Source: Mesostigma viride (taxonomy: Eukaryota; Streptophyta; Mesostigmatophyceae; Mesostigmatales; Mesostigmataceae). From it: 31,322 nucleotides of DNA. Position 1 is the stretch's first letter; the number at the start of each line of letters is the position of its first letter. The stretch is from NCBI GenBank assembly GCA_009746045.1, contig RPFO01000579.1, positions 991,160 to 1,022,481 on the forward strand, read 5' to 3'. The notes under the pieces were generated by a model. It was not told where the DNA came from, ran no database searches, and worked only from the letters and a program-made list of their open reading frames with translations. Shown here piece by piece: positions 10,263-20,326 of the stretch. The position numbers were made by a program, and so were the translations under genes.

Positions 10263-10489
10263 TCTGGACAAATAGACAATATTATATCATAAAATGTCGA
10301 TTTTTAAATGTGTAGTATTGTACTTTTTATACTAACTTGGTATACTATACAGTCTAAACATCATAATTTTGGTTTTTCACATAAACTTCCCTCATTGCTC
10401 GACTTGCTGTCGCTAACCAAGCATTCCATCCATGGCATCTGCCCTGCTGCATCGCCGCGCATTACTACCCTTCTACATGAACTGCCCAG

Positions 10490-10766
10490 CAAGCGCCATT
10501 TTGAGCTGGTGGAGGCCTTCAATATGCGCACCAAGGACATGGAGTCCCCGCTGAGCAAGTCCGATGAGGGCCACCGGCTGCTGCTGATGCAGGTCGCACT
10601 CAAAGTGGCTGACATCGGCCACGCGGCCAAGAAGCTGGATATCCACAAGAAGTGGACGGCCGCGATCACCGAGGAGTTCTACCTGCAGGGGGACAAGGAG
10701 CGGGAGGCAGGGTTCAAGGTGTCGCCCTTCATGGATCGGGAGAACAACAACCTCGCCAAGAGCCAG
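10490..10766 (+). CDS. Cyclic-nucleotide phosphodiesterase, third visible exon
   Basis: This exon continues the PDEase_I domain. Its first base completes the codon left open at 5919. It encodes the His-Phe-Glu-Leu helix, the second metal-site aspartate in Val-Ala-Asp-Ile-Gly-His (Asp codon 10611-10613) and the highly conserved segment Glu-Glu-Phe-Tyr-Leu-Gln-Gly-Asp-Lys-Glu-Arg. Then come Ser-Pro-Phe-Met-Asp-Arg and Ala-Lys-Ser-Gln. The last codon, Gln (10764-10766), corresponds to the family's invariant glutamine that contacts the nucleotide purine. It ends at donor CAG|GTACTT in phase 0. The frame stays open past the donor, but the peptide stops resembling the family there, which fixes the exon end. 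Confidence 0.92.
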
Positions 10767-11925
10767 GTACTTTGTTTAGGTGGGCCATACATATCTTTAC
10801 TGCTGCAAGGGTGTGACAGATTTTCCTCGTACGTTCCAGACCATAAATGCCTCCACCACTGTGTGAGAAAGGATGGGGGGATATGGCTTCCAATGGTGGC
10901 AGCTTTCTTCTTTCCTTCACTTGTCAACCTGGATGAACCTAGCTTCACGCTCTCGATTGATTGAGGAAGGAGTCTGGAGAATAATATATTCATTAAATGA
11001 ACCAACTAGCGATCCATGAATAAAGTTTTTTGTATGTTCTCCCAGCGATTGCCAAGTTTTTCCTCCGCTGAATCCATTCTGGAACGACAGATGCAGGATG
11101 CAAGCTGCGGGACATTGATATGACATATCTGTGCAGTCTTATCTTATATTTTCTCGTTTCGACTTTCTGAAAGCCTTCTCGCTAGCAAAGTTTTACTGGA
11201 GGGTAGCAGTATATTTATATATGTTGTTTGGTTGATTTTGTGCATGGGTAAATCTAAATAATCACTGCTGCCTGAGTTATCGAAAGAAGAATTGGATGTC
11301 GGCTGCCTTACTTGCTCTGGCGCTCCCTAGGGTAAGTAAGGCTAGTTGCACAAGACTACGTAACTGCTGGAGGCAATGGCGTCCTGCCATTCTTGAGTTG
11401 GGCAACTAAATTTATGGTTCGATGGAAGCCAGGATTACAGCAAGGAAGATAGATTACAGCAAGGAAGCGCCTTTTAATCGATAGCCAAGAAGTTACCCGA
11501 CTCTGCGTTGCCTTCGATCTGGTGCGGTTCCCTTTATTTTGGACCATGCTGGATCTGCACAGGATATGTATTTAGGAAAGACAATAAAACTCCTCGATAG
11601 CTAGGGTGGGATGGATGGCGATGGAAAGTCGAACAGTCTACTTAGAGTGTGTACAAGTGTTGCCAAATTACGGTCGGTCGGTCTAACTTCTAATAGCAGG
11701 GTGGCGGGCCCCGCAGCCCTAACTGCTATGTTTACCATCCTTACGAGATAATTGTGGCCTAAACGAACCATGCAGATTGGATGCAGGGTGTCTGGTATGC
11801 AGGGTGTAAAGAGTTTTGTTGAATACCCATTTTCTTGCTGCCCTTCCTAATTCTGGGAGGAACTCCAACCCAACCATTCCGCGACATTTCCAATGATTGT
11901 GATGCTGTTGTCCCTTCACACACAG
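10767..11925 (+). other. PDE last intron, 1.16 kb
   Basis: This is a phase-0 intron from GTACTT to ACACACAG. It is AT-richer than the exons. I see no repeat array, exon or RNA gene inside. Confidence 0.75.
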
Positions 11926-12063
11926 CTTGGCTTCTTCAATTTCATAGCCCTCCCGCTGTTCCAGGCTTGGGTGGCAAGTTTTCCCGACTCACAGCCCATC
12001 ATGGAGGAAATGAATGCCAATATCAAGTATTGGGAGAACGTCCGGGATACTGCTGTGGGGTAA
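11926..12063 (+). CDS. Cyclic-nucleotide phosphodiesterase, terminal exon
   Basis: Forty-five codons start exactly in phase after the acceptor CACACAG and end at TAA (12061-12063). The peptide Leu-Gly-Phe-Phe-Asn-Phe-Ile-Ala-Leu-Pro-Leu-Phe is the canonical end of the PDEase_I domain. The Phe at 11932-11934 aligns with the conserved clamp phenylalanine that stacks on the purine. The tail Asn-Ile-Lys-Tyr-Trp-Glu-Asn-Val closes the last helix, so the protein ends just after the catalytic domain. A TGTAA word at 12209-12213, about 150 bp downstream, is a plausible chlorophyte polyadenylation signal. Confidence 0.88.
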   Translation, partial: LGFFNFIALPLFQAWVASFPDSQPIMEEMNANIKYWENVRDTAVG

Positions 12064-12208
12064 AAATAAGATGCATGCTGCTCGAGTAATGATTGCTATT
12101 AGCTGGGCTATATTGTCGATTCCTGAAGGCTGCCTTTAGGAAACGCCTAGTAGCTGCAAAAGTAGTAGAAGCTGCATATCGTTATCATGGCCCCTCACAA
12201 GAACCTGC

Positions 12209-12213
12209 TGTAA
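12209..12213 (+). terminator. Probable PDE polyadenylation signal (TGTAA)
   Basis: TGTAA is the usual poly(A) signal of volvocine algae. This copy is the first I find downstream of the PDE stop codon, at a typical 3' UTR distance. Confidence 0.45.
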
Positions 12214-12386
12214 GGCATTTAATGTGCAGATAGGCTTCAGTTTAGCATCAGAAAGCAGCTGCAAGAAAGAAAGCTGAGAGGAGCAATGTTGCATGATTTT
12301 ATTGTTTCTTGATAAGTTCAGTTGTCCAAGTGCAGCACCTGACACCCGCTGAGGACTTCTGCTCACGTGACACGGTCCACTTTTTG

Positions 12387-12895
12387 CGCTATATGCTCAT
12401 TTTATTGTTATGTTGCGGCGGGCTCAAACGGGGCCGATCTGTCGCCTGTAGTGTAGCTAATTACCGACTACGTCACCTACGCCATGTGAGGTGCTTGTGT
12501 CACATATAGTAGGACTAGAATAGAAGCGGACCGGCGTTGTGCCGGTACTCGTGCCTACTGTCAACCGTGCCCGCCCTGAATTGAGGGGGGCGTGGCGCCT
12601 TGAGACATGTGCTTTGTTTTTCATTTTCACACCGCACTTAGAGTGGTGTGGTGAACGTAGGGAGGCCCTTTTGCAGCTCCCACCCAACCACCCTTGCTGC
12701 TGTTAGGGACAAGGTTGGACCAAGGGGGCATGTGCTGGGCCCCAGCATGGTGAACTGGCCTAGCTTGACAATGACTTGTACAATGACTTTGAGGGTTAAT
12801 TGTCTAGGCTTAACTGTTAAAGCCTGCACACACTTTTGTAATAAACTTGTTTCTCTGGTAGGAAGGCACTCCAATTGACCTGAGCTTCAGCACCT
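12387..12895 (+). mobile_element. Dispersed repeat, short copy, 0.5 kb
   Basis: This is a second copy of the family at 6424-8650, in the same orientation, about 320 bp after the PDE stop. It shares the TTATGTTGCGGCGGGCTCAA-type left part, the GTGGTGAACGTAGGGAGGCC middle block and the GACCAAGGGGGCATRTGCTG to TTGTAATAAACTTG right part. It lacks the internal 1.25 kb and the MITE-like insertion. The preceding words (CTGAGGACTTCTGCTCACGTGAC at 12350-12372) recur at about 14188 and 14427. Confidence 0.65.
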
Positions 12896-13413
12896 ATATG
12901 TAAATTGATTCATTACGTTTTCTCTTCATATAGCTTCATAAAAGCATACGGGAAAGATAGGGCCGCTATGCCTTGGCCTGCATGTGGAAGGCTGTCTGCG
13001 ACATGGGCTGACGAATTTGATCTGGATGTACCAAGGGTTTCATGCTCGCCTAAATTTTCCTTTAATGACCCGCGCTTGTTCATAAGGGTCGGTGGCTATT
13101 AATTAGTGGTCCGGAAAAAATATTAGTTAGTTTGATACGACTTCCTTGCAAAGATTTGTATTTGCTTGCACCGGCTGTGATTAGCTAGGGACCTGTACGA
13201 TCGGCTGGTTGCCTAACGAATCTTTGACTGATTGTTTTAGTGAGTCGTGATTAAATATTGTAAAACCGAACCGGCCCAAGGGGTCGATGGGCGAGACTTA
13301 TGTTTGTCTGTCTTGAGAACCTTGTACGACTACCTGTACGGTTAACGCACTAGCCTGGGGGTGTGGCCGTGTTATTTGTAGTGGCGTTTTCAGCACTGTT
13401 CAGGCCGGCGCAT
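12896..13413. other. Gene-free stretch
   Basis: Nothing recognisable is seen. The short open frames here have no coding character that I can support. Confidence 0.4.
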
Positions 13414-13545
13414 GACACATTAATTAATTAATTAATTAATTAATTAATTTGACTCGTGCTCCCGTTGGGGAGTCACGGAGCATTAACCCCGATGGATGGA
13501 CGGATGGGTGCAAACAGTCCTGCCGGTCTAATCTATCTACATCAG
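13414..13545 (-). mobile_element. LINE 3' tail remnant, inverted relative to the 19.2-kb tail
   Basis: A TTAA-rich tract (13420-13450) is followed by TGACTCGTGCTCCCGTTGGG, then GGAGTCACGGAGCATTAACC and a GATGGATGGACGGATG run. This is the reverse complement of the 3' tail at 19145-19258. It is therefore the 3' end of a related element on the - strand, with its body truncated. Confidence 0.65.
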
Positions 13546-13869
13546 CTACCTACAACATCTATCTATCAGCATCACTAACTACAACATCTATCTAAACAGC
13601 ATCAATGACACATGCCGGTGTTAATGTCAGAAGTATCGATACACCTGCCCAGGAATAAGTAAATAGTTTGGTAAAAGTATTTACGTTTGTGGCAGAAATT
13701 AGATACTGGCTAGACTAGATGTTTTAGGGTTGTACGGAATGAGTTTTCCGTCAAGGAATAATTAGTCCTTACGTTAGCTGGTTTGCTACTTGAACGGACA
13801 ATTTTGTTGTGATTGGTCATAACTTGTGCAGATTGGACAAGGGTTGTACGCTGATTTGCCCTATGTTTC

Positions 13870-14060
13870 CCACATTATTAGGCACAGGCGCCTGGGCCTA
13901 GCCGGGCACCTGGCCCGCACAGATCAGGTATAGATACCTCAGATAGACTAGCTGGCACCAAGCCCGCCCAGCCTGGGCGATATGTCCTCACCTGGCGTGC
14001 CCCCGGCCGCGCGCGGCAGGGCCGCCACCCGTGGAATTTTCGTGATAGACTCGGCATGGA
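13870..14060 (+). pseudogene. LINE reverse transcriptase C-terminal fragment, degraded
   Basis: A short + strand frame around 13883-13925 reads Arg-Arg-Leu-Gly-Leu-Ala-Gly-His-Leu-Ala-Arg-Thr-Asp-Gln. It closely matches Arg-Arg-Leu-Gln-Leu-Val-Gly-His-Leu-Ala-Arg-Thr-Asn-Gln in the LINE at 18.8 kb. The following DNA (TACCTCA, GCCCAGCCTGG, TCACCTGGCGTGCCCC) also parallels it. Stops and gaps show it is dead. Confidence 0.6.
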
Positions 14061-14130
14061 CATGTGCTACACTAGACGTGACGGGCTCACCCCCGGGCAG
14101 CCTCCTGGCCGGTTTGTCTGTAATATGGAG

Positions 14131-14474
14131 GTAACTAGGACCTAGATAGCTTATACCATCCATTCCATCCCATGTTCCCCTCCCACTGAGGACTTATGCT
14201 CACGTGACGCAGTCACGTGTCTATTAATTAATTAATTAATGGAGGTAGATGGTGCACAAGGATAGATGGCAAGTAGTGATGAAGGAGACCACCCCCAAGC
14301 CTGTGGGGGCTCCGCGTGTGACCAAGTATGGCATTCATAGCGATTCAGGCCGCGGTGCCCACACCCCTGTAACTAGGACCTAGATAGCTTATACCATCCA
14401 TTCCATCCCATGTTCCCCTCCCACTGAGGACTTATGCTCACGTGACGCAGTCACGTGTCTATTAATTAATTAAG
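14131..14474. repeat. Two 105-bp direct repeats, 238 bp apart
   Basis: GTAACTAGGACCTAGATAGC through CACGTGTCTATTAATTAATT is present nearly identically at 14131-14236 and 14369-14474. The 132 bp between has no second copy. Both copies end in TTAA repeats. This may be a segmental duplication or two insertions of one truncated element. Confidence 0.85.
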
Positions 14475-16265
14475 GGGACGTGGCGCGCCGAATATTTTCC
14501 GCGCGAAAAAATTCGCGGCACCGGCCGTACCGTGAAAAGTGGGTGCTCCGTGCGCGCACCACTTGCGGAAGTGGCCATGGCGACTGCGTTTAGGCGAAAC
14601 TAGCAATGTAGGGCTAGAGAAATGCAAAAAAAATGCTTGGATGTTGAAGACGATGATTTAATAATGTTGGATTGTGGCGGCAAGTGGCTGGTTTACAATA
14701 TCGCTGCTTTCTTTTACTGCCATCGGCATGGGGGGTAATCTGCATTTTTTGGTCGCGCGGAATAAAATAGAATTCGTGATTGCGGCAGTAAATTCTCAGT
14801 TTTGGGGGTCTTCTTGTCCGTGAAGGATGCATTCATATCGGTAGCATCGAGTTCTAAACCGAACGGGTGCTTTTTGCTACATTTTCGGCCATTCTCGGTA
14901 AGTATTTTTTCAGGCCTGCGCAGTGCATGTCGGAACCTTCCTTGGAAGAACGGCCGTTGTTGCGCGCCTGGGCGAGGGATCTACGAGGTCAAGGTATAGA
15001 TTTGTGGCGACTGTTATCTACTATCAGTTCTTTCTTCGAAGAGCTCATCGTTCGAAGTTTTTTGCGTTCGTTTTGGTCAGTTTCCGCCAGTTAACTCTCC
15101 GTTGCTTGCTGTCGTGTTGACGAATACCTGTCAGCTTTAGCTTGTTTTCGTTGATGTCTTGATCAAATCCGCTTCAGTCTCAGCCGATAGATCCTAGGGA
15201 AGGCGTAAGGGATTTCATAGCACGTGTTCTGGCAAGGATGTTGTGCGTATGGACGCTTCTTGTTGTGTGATAGTGACGCACCCTTTCCTCGCAGCGGCAT
15301 CACAGCGGTCAGAAGCTGAACGGCCGCCACTGGTTTCTTTGCATTTTATCGTGCAGGGAAGGAATTTTTTAAATCGACGATCATGTTGGAGATATTGCAT
15401 TTGTGTGACTGCATGTAGATAGCTGCCATCATTGGTTTATTTTAGCTTTCCTTGTTATGATGATGTGACAAGACAGCAATGTTACTGAGCCAACCATGGT
15501 TGACATGGTTGACTGCATACAAGCTTTGTATGCCATGATCTCCTTGGTTCCTTGCCCTCCATAGTTCCAGTTTGTTGCCCATGTCGGGTAGTTCAGTTAA
15601 GGAGTTGTTGCTGTGTTGGTAAGCTTGGTTGGCATAACCCTTACAATCTAACCTGGGAGAAACATAGAAAATGCTGGTAATGCATGTTAGTGCCATAATC
15701 ATTATTGCTATTCACGTACTTATAAGTCTGGCCATGCTCGAGGGACGGTGAAGGAGTATGAGGTGCGTGGCCACCCCTTTGTACTTCACATCATATTCAG
15801 CATGGATTTGATCCATGTTGATGGCATGTAAAGTGTGATTGTGTTTACTTGCTTTCTGAGTGGTCCTTAGCGCCTTGTCAGGTAGTGAGTGGTCGTCTAG
15901 GAAACCCATCAGTGCGTGCCACAGTGACCCCCAACCTTGAGCATGTGTCGTCATCAGTGTGCTAGAGTTAATTATATGTGCTTTTGATCATAGATTTGCT
16001 GAGTTCTTGGCATGAAGTTTACAAGGTAACCTTGGGTAGAGTATAGTGTATGCTCTCTTGGCATGTATGCCTAGCGATCGTGTTGCTATGCTTGCGCTGG
16101 CAAGGTTGGCCATGCCGAGGGCAGGTGAGGGAAGATGTGGTGCCTAGCCGTTTGCTTATGTTTTGTGATCGAGTGGGGCATGCTGTCTGGCTTTTTGGAT
16201 GGAAAACAGCATGCCTAAGTGGCCATATACAAAGAACCCCCCCTTAAGCTTATGTTCAGGTTTTA
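14475..16265. other. Long stretch without a supported gene
   Basis: Short frames exist, for example one around 14867-15094 with an Arg/Leu-rich peptide, but none has a recognisable domain. The segments 15590-15800 and 15985-16160 share scattered words (GGCCATGC, GAGGGACGGTGA versus GAGGGCAGGTGA, TAACCTKGG) and may be old diverged duplicates. This could be the body of the element that carries the PHD-finger ORF. Confidence 0.35.
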
Positions 16266-16303
16266 GCACGCATAACCTTATTACTTGAGCAAGACTTGTC
16301 GGA

Positions 16304-16582
16304 ATGACCTGTGTTAAGGGTGGCTGCCACGACGTGATGCAAAGGGAGGGGCAGGGGGACGATGGGGAAGGTAGTAGTGATGATGAGAATGATGTTGATA
16401 ATATTCCTTGCCTTGCATGTGCTTCCCCGGATGAAATTGACGGTGTCCCTTTCCTGCTGTGCAGCACATTCGGGTGCAAGGGAGGACTGCATGGGTGCTG
16501 CGCTGACCCCCCGTTGACTAAGGAGCCCAAGGGGGATTGGTTTTGCCCTGCCTGCCTTGTGCAGGATGCTTACAAGGGCTGA
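16304..16582 (+). CDS. PHD zinc-finger protein, 92 aa
   Basis: This small single-exon ORF has an acidic N-terminal half (Gly-Asp-Asp-Gly-Glu, then Asp-Asp-Glu-Asn-Asp-Val-Asp) and a C-terminal PHD finger. The zinc ligands are visible in order: Cys-x2-Cys, Cys-x4-Cys, His-x2-Cys and, after Gly-Asp-Trp-Phe, Cys-x2-Cys. PHD fingers read histone H3 tails in chromatin proteins and also occur in some algal and plant transposon proteins. It is flanked by direct repeats of about 32 bp containing GACTTGTCGGAATGACCTG (16280-16311 and 16637-16668), and the ATG lies inside the left repeat. I infer that it sits in or beside a mobile element rather than being a full chromatin regulator. Confidence 0.6.
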   Translation: MTCVKGGCHDVMQREGQGDDGEGSSDDENDVDNIPCLACASPDEIDGVPFLLCSTFGCKGGLHGCCADPPLTKEPKGDWFCPACLVQDAYKG

Positions 16583-16668
16583 TATAGTGACATTTTCTGT
16601 TTTAGCGGGCATTTTTTTGAAAACACGTCTGACGCAATAACTTGAGCTAGACTTGTCGGAATGACCTG

Positions 16669-17949
16669 GGACTTGGAACACTGCTGTCCCCCTGTTAGCC
16701 GGAATTTTTGTTGATTTTGTGGCCTTATCGGAAGTGTTTATGATAGGTTTACTCCCAATGTCCGGTAAAAAATGACCTGTTTTGCGGGAAAATTAATAAC
16801 TGTTCAAGGTTTTGCCATTTCCATGATGTAAATAGCTCAGCAAGCTACAAACTCAGGGAACTATATGACCTTGATTTTTGGTAGCCAACAAATAAGTGCA
16901 TTGGCTGGGGCATACTCAGCCCTAATTAGCGTCTTTTGCTATTTATAGCGCGTTATTGGCGTATATATGGGGGTAGTACCCCCAACAAGTGCATGGACAA
17001 CTCACTAGAGATGTTATTTAGTGCCCCCAATCATAATTCAGCATTGTGCAAATGAATTTCAAGTGATATTAGCATATGTCAGTTTTTTTGGGTTTTGGGG
17101 TGCCACCTCCCCTTAATTGTGCAGACCACGTGGTGGACACGCAGTGGACACAAGTGGCGCGTGGTAGGCACACTCTGCTTCTATCCGCTGGCTGGTCATT
17201 TGTATATAATGATGTGACCACTTTCATTTGGGCTCTCTCAAGCTATCTCGTACTGCTTCCAGCAGCTGGCCCTCTGGCCGAGGCCAACATTTTCTAGTGT
17301 GAGCAAGTTTGACGTATCATATTATAAGGAATATTTTTTTGTTATTCTGACATGGTATCGGATTTATCATACGCATCCGGTTTGCGGTCTTTCTACCTGC
17401 CGTTTCGGTGCGCACCTGCATGGCCGGTGCTGCTCCACCGCCTGTCATTGGATGTTTTGGCAAATTTCGCCTTTAGTGGCACGTTTTGCCTTGGTCAGAA
17501 CACGATAAGCACTTTTCGTGATTCCTGACACAACAAAATTGCATTCCAGAAATGCCGTCCTGACGCATAAGAGCATCTAAAAAATGGCATCATGGCAAAC
17601 TAAACTTGCCGTCTCACTGCCCGTTTTATCTGGCACAAATCAAGCATTTTTCTGTCCAGGACATATCTAGTAATGAGTGCCTAATGACCAAACCTCAAGG
17701 TCGCAGCATATAATATCTTTCACACGATCTGCACTTTCACTCGTGACGGGCGACGCATGCAATCGTCGCTTCAAATCACACGTGTAAAGGGTTGTCGTAA
17801 GCTGCGGCATCTGAGCCGTAAGAGGTAGCCTGAGGTTGAAATCCTGCCAGAAACACAATCCCGCCTTCCCTCTAGCCTGGGCTCCACCACGCCCTTACTT
17901 CCTATAATTCCTGGACAACCCACATAACGTTGTCCAGGGCTTGTCTCAA
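16669..17949. other. Gene-free stretch between PHD ORF and LINE
   Basis: I see no supported gene. A GGGGGTAGTACCCCC inverted word near 16969 and scattered short ORFs are not convincing. Part of it may be degraded 5' sequence of the following LINE. Confidence 0.35.
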
Positions 17950-18118
17950 CCAAGTCCTGACTGTGCGTTGCGCCTATATTGCCTGAGCGCCCACGCTATT
18001 CCAAGTAGCCTAACCAGCGCATCTAAGTGTCCCGATAACTACTGGTGTGCTGATTCTGTCGGACGCAACTCCATGCGTAACTCACGCACTGGCAGCGTCC
18101 CTACGCTGACTGCTCCCG

Positions 18119-19118
18119 ATGTGGTCTGTTGCTATCAACAAGACCTATACTGCAATACTGATTCAGGCGCGCAAGCAATTTGCCCGCATCGTGGGTAGAG
18201 AACCAGGGGTGCAGGTCGACAATCGTTTCTGGCATGGCGGGGCGAAAACGGAGATTCGGCCGGCGGACATCATCTATGCAGACGACACCACCCTCTTCGA
18301 GGGCACTGAGCACGTGCAGACGTGGCTTGACTGCCTGGCAATCGAGGCCCGTGCAGTGGGGCTTGAGGTCAGCAAGAAGACAGAGGCTCTGGCGATTGGG
18401 CTCACTCAGCCACCGCCCGCCCTCTTTCTCCTTGACAGCTCTCGAGTCCTGTATCGGGACCGCGTCAAGTTGCTGGGCAGCCTCCTCCCCAGCTGCGAGG
18501 CCGATGTGGACCACCGTATGTCCCTCGCCTGGCAGGCTTTACGCCCATACCGGGCCCTGTGGCGCAAGCCCTTGGGCAAGATAGAGAAACAGGACCTGGT
18601 CCTCCCTGTTCTTACGTACGGGGCTGAGACGTGGACCCTCACAGCGAACCTTGCCAGAAAGCTGGACGGCGCCGTCACCAACATGCTGCGTTCCATTTTC
18701 CGTGTAGGATACGCTGCATGCTCATGTCCGCAATGAGGACCTGTACCTCGGCATGCCATATATCACAAGCACCATTAAGCAGCGGCGCCTGCAGCTAGTA
18801 GGGCACTTAGCTCGCACCAACCAGGTAGATACCTCACGTGGCCCCCCCGCGGGACTGCGCCCAGCTCAGCCTGGCCGGCACCTCCTTACATGGGCCGGCG
18901 GGCCCCGCGATGCTCGACGCCGCAAGCCGGGCCCGCACCTTCAAAGAACAGTACTAGTAGAGGATATGGGGGGCCTAGGCCTCTCCGTGATTTGGAACAA
19001 GATGATAGACAAGGCCAAGTGGGCCCAGGTCATAGAGGACAATGACCCCCCCCCGTGGGGAAGCGCCCGCCTTTGCAAACACGCGGGAAGCACGCCAGAC
19101 AGGTCCCATATAGGGTAG
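18119..19118 (+). pseudogene. LINE (non-LTR retrotransposon) reverse transcriptase, 5'-truncated and frameshifted
   Basis: The first frame (18119-18736) holds the reverse-transcriptase active-site motif Tyr-Ala-Asp-Asp (about residues 53-56, in Ile-Ile-Tyr-Ala-Asp-Asp-Thr-Thr). It is followed by the thumb-like region with Val-Leu-Thr-Tyr-Gly-Ala-Glu-Thr-Trp. Near 18705-18715 the sense moves to another frame, which reads His-Val-Arg-Asn-Glu-Asp-Leu-Tyr-Leu-Gly-Met and then Gly-His-Leu-Ala-Arg-Thr to a stop at 19118. The endonuclease and most of the polymerase domain are missing, as in a typical 5'-truncated copy. The 3' UTR and TTAA tail follow to 19259. Reverse transcription would have been by target priming. 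This copy cannot make an active enzyme. Confidence 0.85.
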
Positions 19119-19139
19119 AGAGCTTAGACTAGAGTTGGC

Positions 19140-19259
19140 TTGATGTTGTAGATAATAGATTAGACCGGTAGGATTGTGTGTCCCCATCCATCCATCCATC
19201 GGGGTTAATGCTCCGTGACTCCCCAACGGGAGCACGAGTCTAATTAATTAATTAATTAA
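19140..19259 (+). mobile_element. LINE 3' UTR and TTAA-rich tail
   Basis: CCATCCATCCATCCATCGGG, then TTAATGCTCCGTGACTCCCC and a TAATTAATTAATTAATTAAG tail, directly follow the RT pseudogene. The same sequence in inverse orientation is at 13414-13545. A simple-repeat tail instead of poly(A) is usual for several LINE clades. Confidence 0.7.
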
Positions 19260-19382
19260 GTAGCTTCCATCATCATTCCGTCATCATTCCGTCATCGCGA
19301 CTAGGAGAAGTGCACCACCCTTATGCTGGCATCTGCCACCCCTATAGTGACCCTATAGTGACCGCGGCCTAGGATGGGGTCT

Positions 19383-19415
19383 CACCCTAAGCCCTAAACC
19401 CTAAAACCCTGAACC
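19383..19415. repeat. Short telomere-like CCCTAAA tract
   Basis: CCCTAAGCCCTAAACCCTAAAACCCTGAA contains plant-type (CCCTAAA) and Chlamydomonas-type (CCCTAAAA) words. It is short and interstitial. Confidence 0.6.
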
Positions 19416-19530
19416 ACTTGCAAAAACAGAAGTGCCCCCCTGCCACCACTGCTCACCAGGTTGTGACATTTAGGCTGGCATCTGTCACCACCCCGGCAGT
19501 TGTGATGGTGTGTTGGGGGTGTGACAAGGA

Positions 19531-20011
19531 TGGCGAAAAATTGCACGTACTTACTCTTATATAAAGAACGCCCAATTTTTCGCCACCCTGCCACCCCTTG
19601 GCGCGGGTCATAGGAGGTGTTTGTCAAGGTGTGAGAGTGATGGCGAAAAATTGCACGTACTTACTCTTATATAAAGAACGCCCAATTTTTCGCCACCCTG
19701 CCACCCCTTGGCGCGGGTCATAGGAGGTGTTTGTCAAGGTGTGACAAGGATGGCGAAAAATTGCACGTACTTACTCTTAAGAAAAGAACGCCCAATTTTT
19801 CGCCACCCTGCCACCCCTTGGCGCGGGTATAGGAGGTGTTTGTCAAGGTGTGAGAGTGATGGCGAAAAATTGCACGTACTTACTCTTAAGAAAAGAACGC
19901 CCAATTTTTCGCCACCCCCCACTGGCCGGCGCTGAGGTGGCGTGGGTTGTTGGATGTGGCGAAAAATTGCACGTACTTACTCTTAAGAAAAGACCGCCCA
20001 ATTTTTCGCCA
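19531..20011. repeat. Five tandem units, each containing a 55-bp hairpin
   Basis: TGGCGAAAAATTG and its inverted partner CAATTTTTCGCCA enclose a 29-bp core (CACGTACTTACTCTTATATA or CTTAAGAAAAG-type). Hairpins start at 19531, 19641, 19751, 19860 and 19957. The first four units have a 109-110 bp period that includes a CCTTGGCGCGGGT...GGAGGTGTTTGTCAAGG linker. The 13-bp stems are identical in all copies except that the last unit's core differs by a base. It could be a MITE-derived satellite or the edge structure of the neighbouring viral element. Confidence 0.9.
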
Positions 20012-20326
20012 TGGCCTCGCAGGGTGAGGGAGCCGGCGAGGGCCGCGCGGCGGGTGTGCAGAGTGTTAGGGTTTATTAATCTGAAACTCAGACGACCTAT
20101 GCAAGAATCCCATACGACCTGCGTCGATGCATGAGAGGTTTACTCTATTTTTAACCCGCAGTTAGAACTGCAATTCGAGACGAAATGAAAATTGTTTTCA
20201 GCATATATTGACGCGTTTTATACTGCATAAACGAATTCATTAAAAAATATAACACGTTTACATTCGTTATCAGCTCGACAAGAGCGAAAATGGCAAGCTC
20301 GTTGCCGTCGTCAACAAGACGACAAT
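20012..20326. other. Junction region between hairpin array and viral genes
   Basis: There is no supported gene. GC-rich DNA gives way near 20130 to AT-rich sequence that leads into the viral block. The left end of the integrated element probably lies here, but I cannot see a terminal inverted repeat because its partner would be outside the window. Confidence 0.35.

Larger units (their letters stand above)
5920..10489 (+). other. PDE intron, 4.6 kb, filled with mobile and satellite DNA
   Basis: The donor GTGAGT and acceptor CTGCCCAG are in matching phase, and the peptide across the junction follows the family consensus (Ala-Ser-Asp-Leu then Lys-Arg-His-Phe-Glu-Leu). The intron holds a long dispersed-repeat copy with a nested MITE-like insertion, a four-copy 16-bp motif, the GGC/GTGGGC satellite and a 13-bp-stem palindrome. 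I see no exon in it. The stretches 5926-6423, 8651-9039 and 9616-10227 hold nothing recognisable. Confidence 0.8.

Noticed and set aside
16960-16990. GGGGGTAGTACCCCC hairpin as a regulatory site
   Set aside because: A five-base stem is easily found by chance and nothing nearby needs it.
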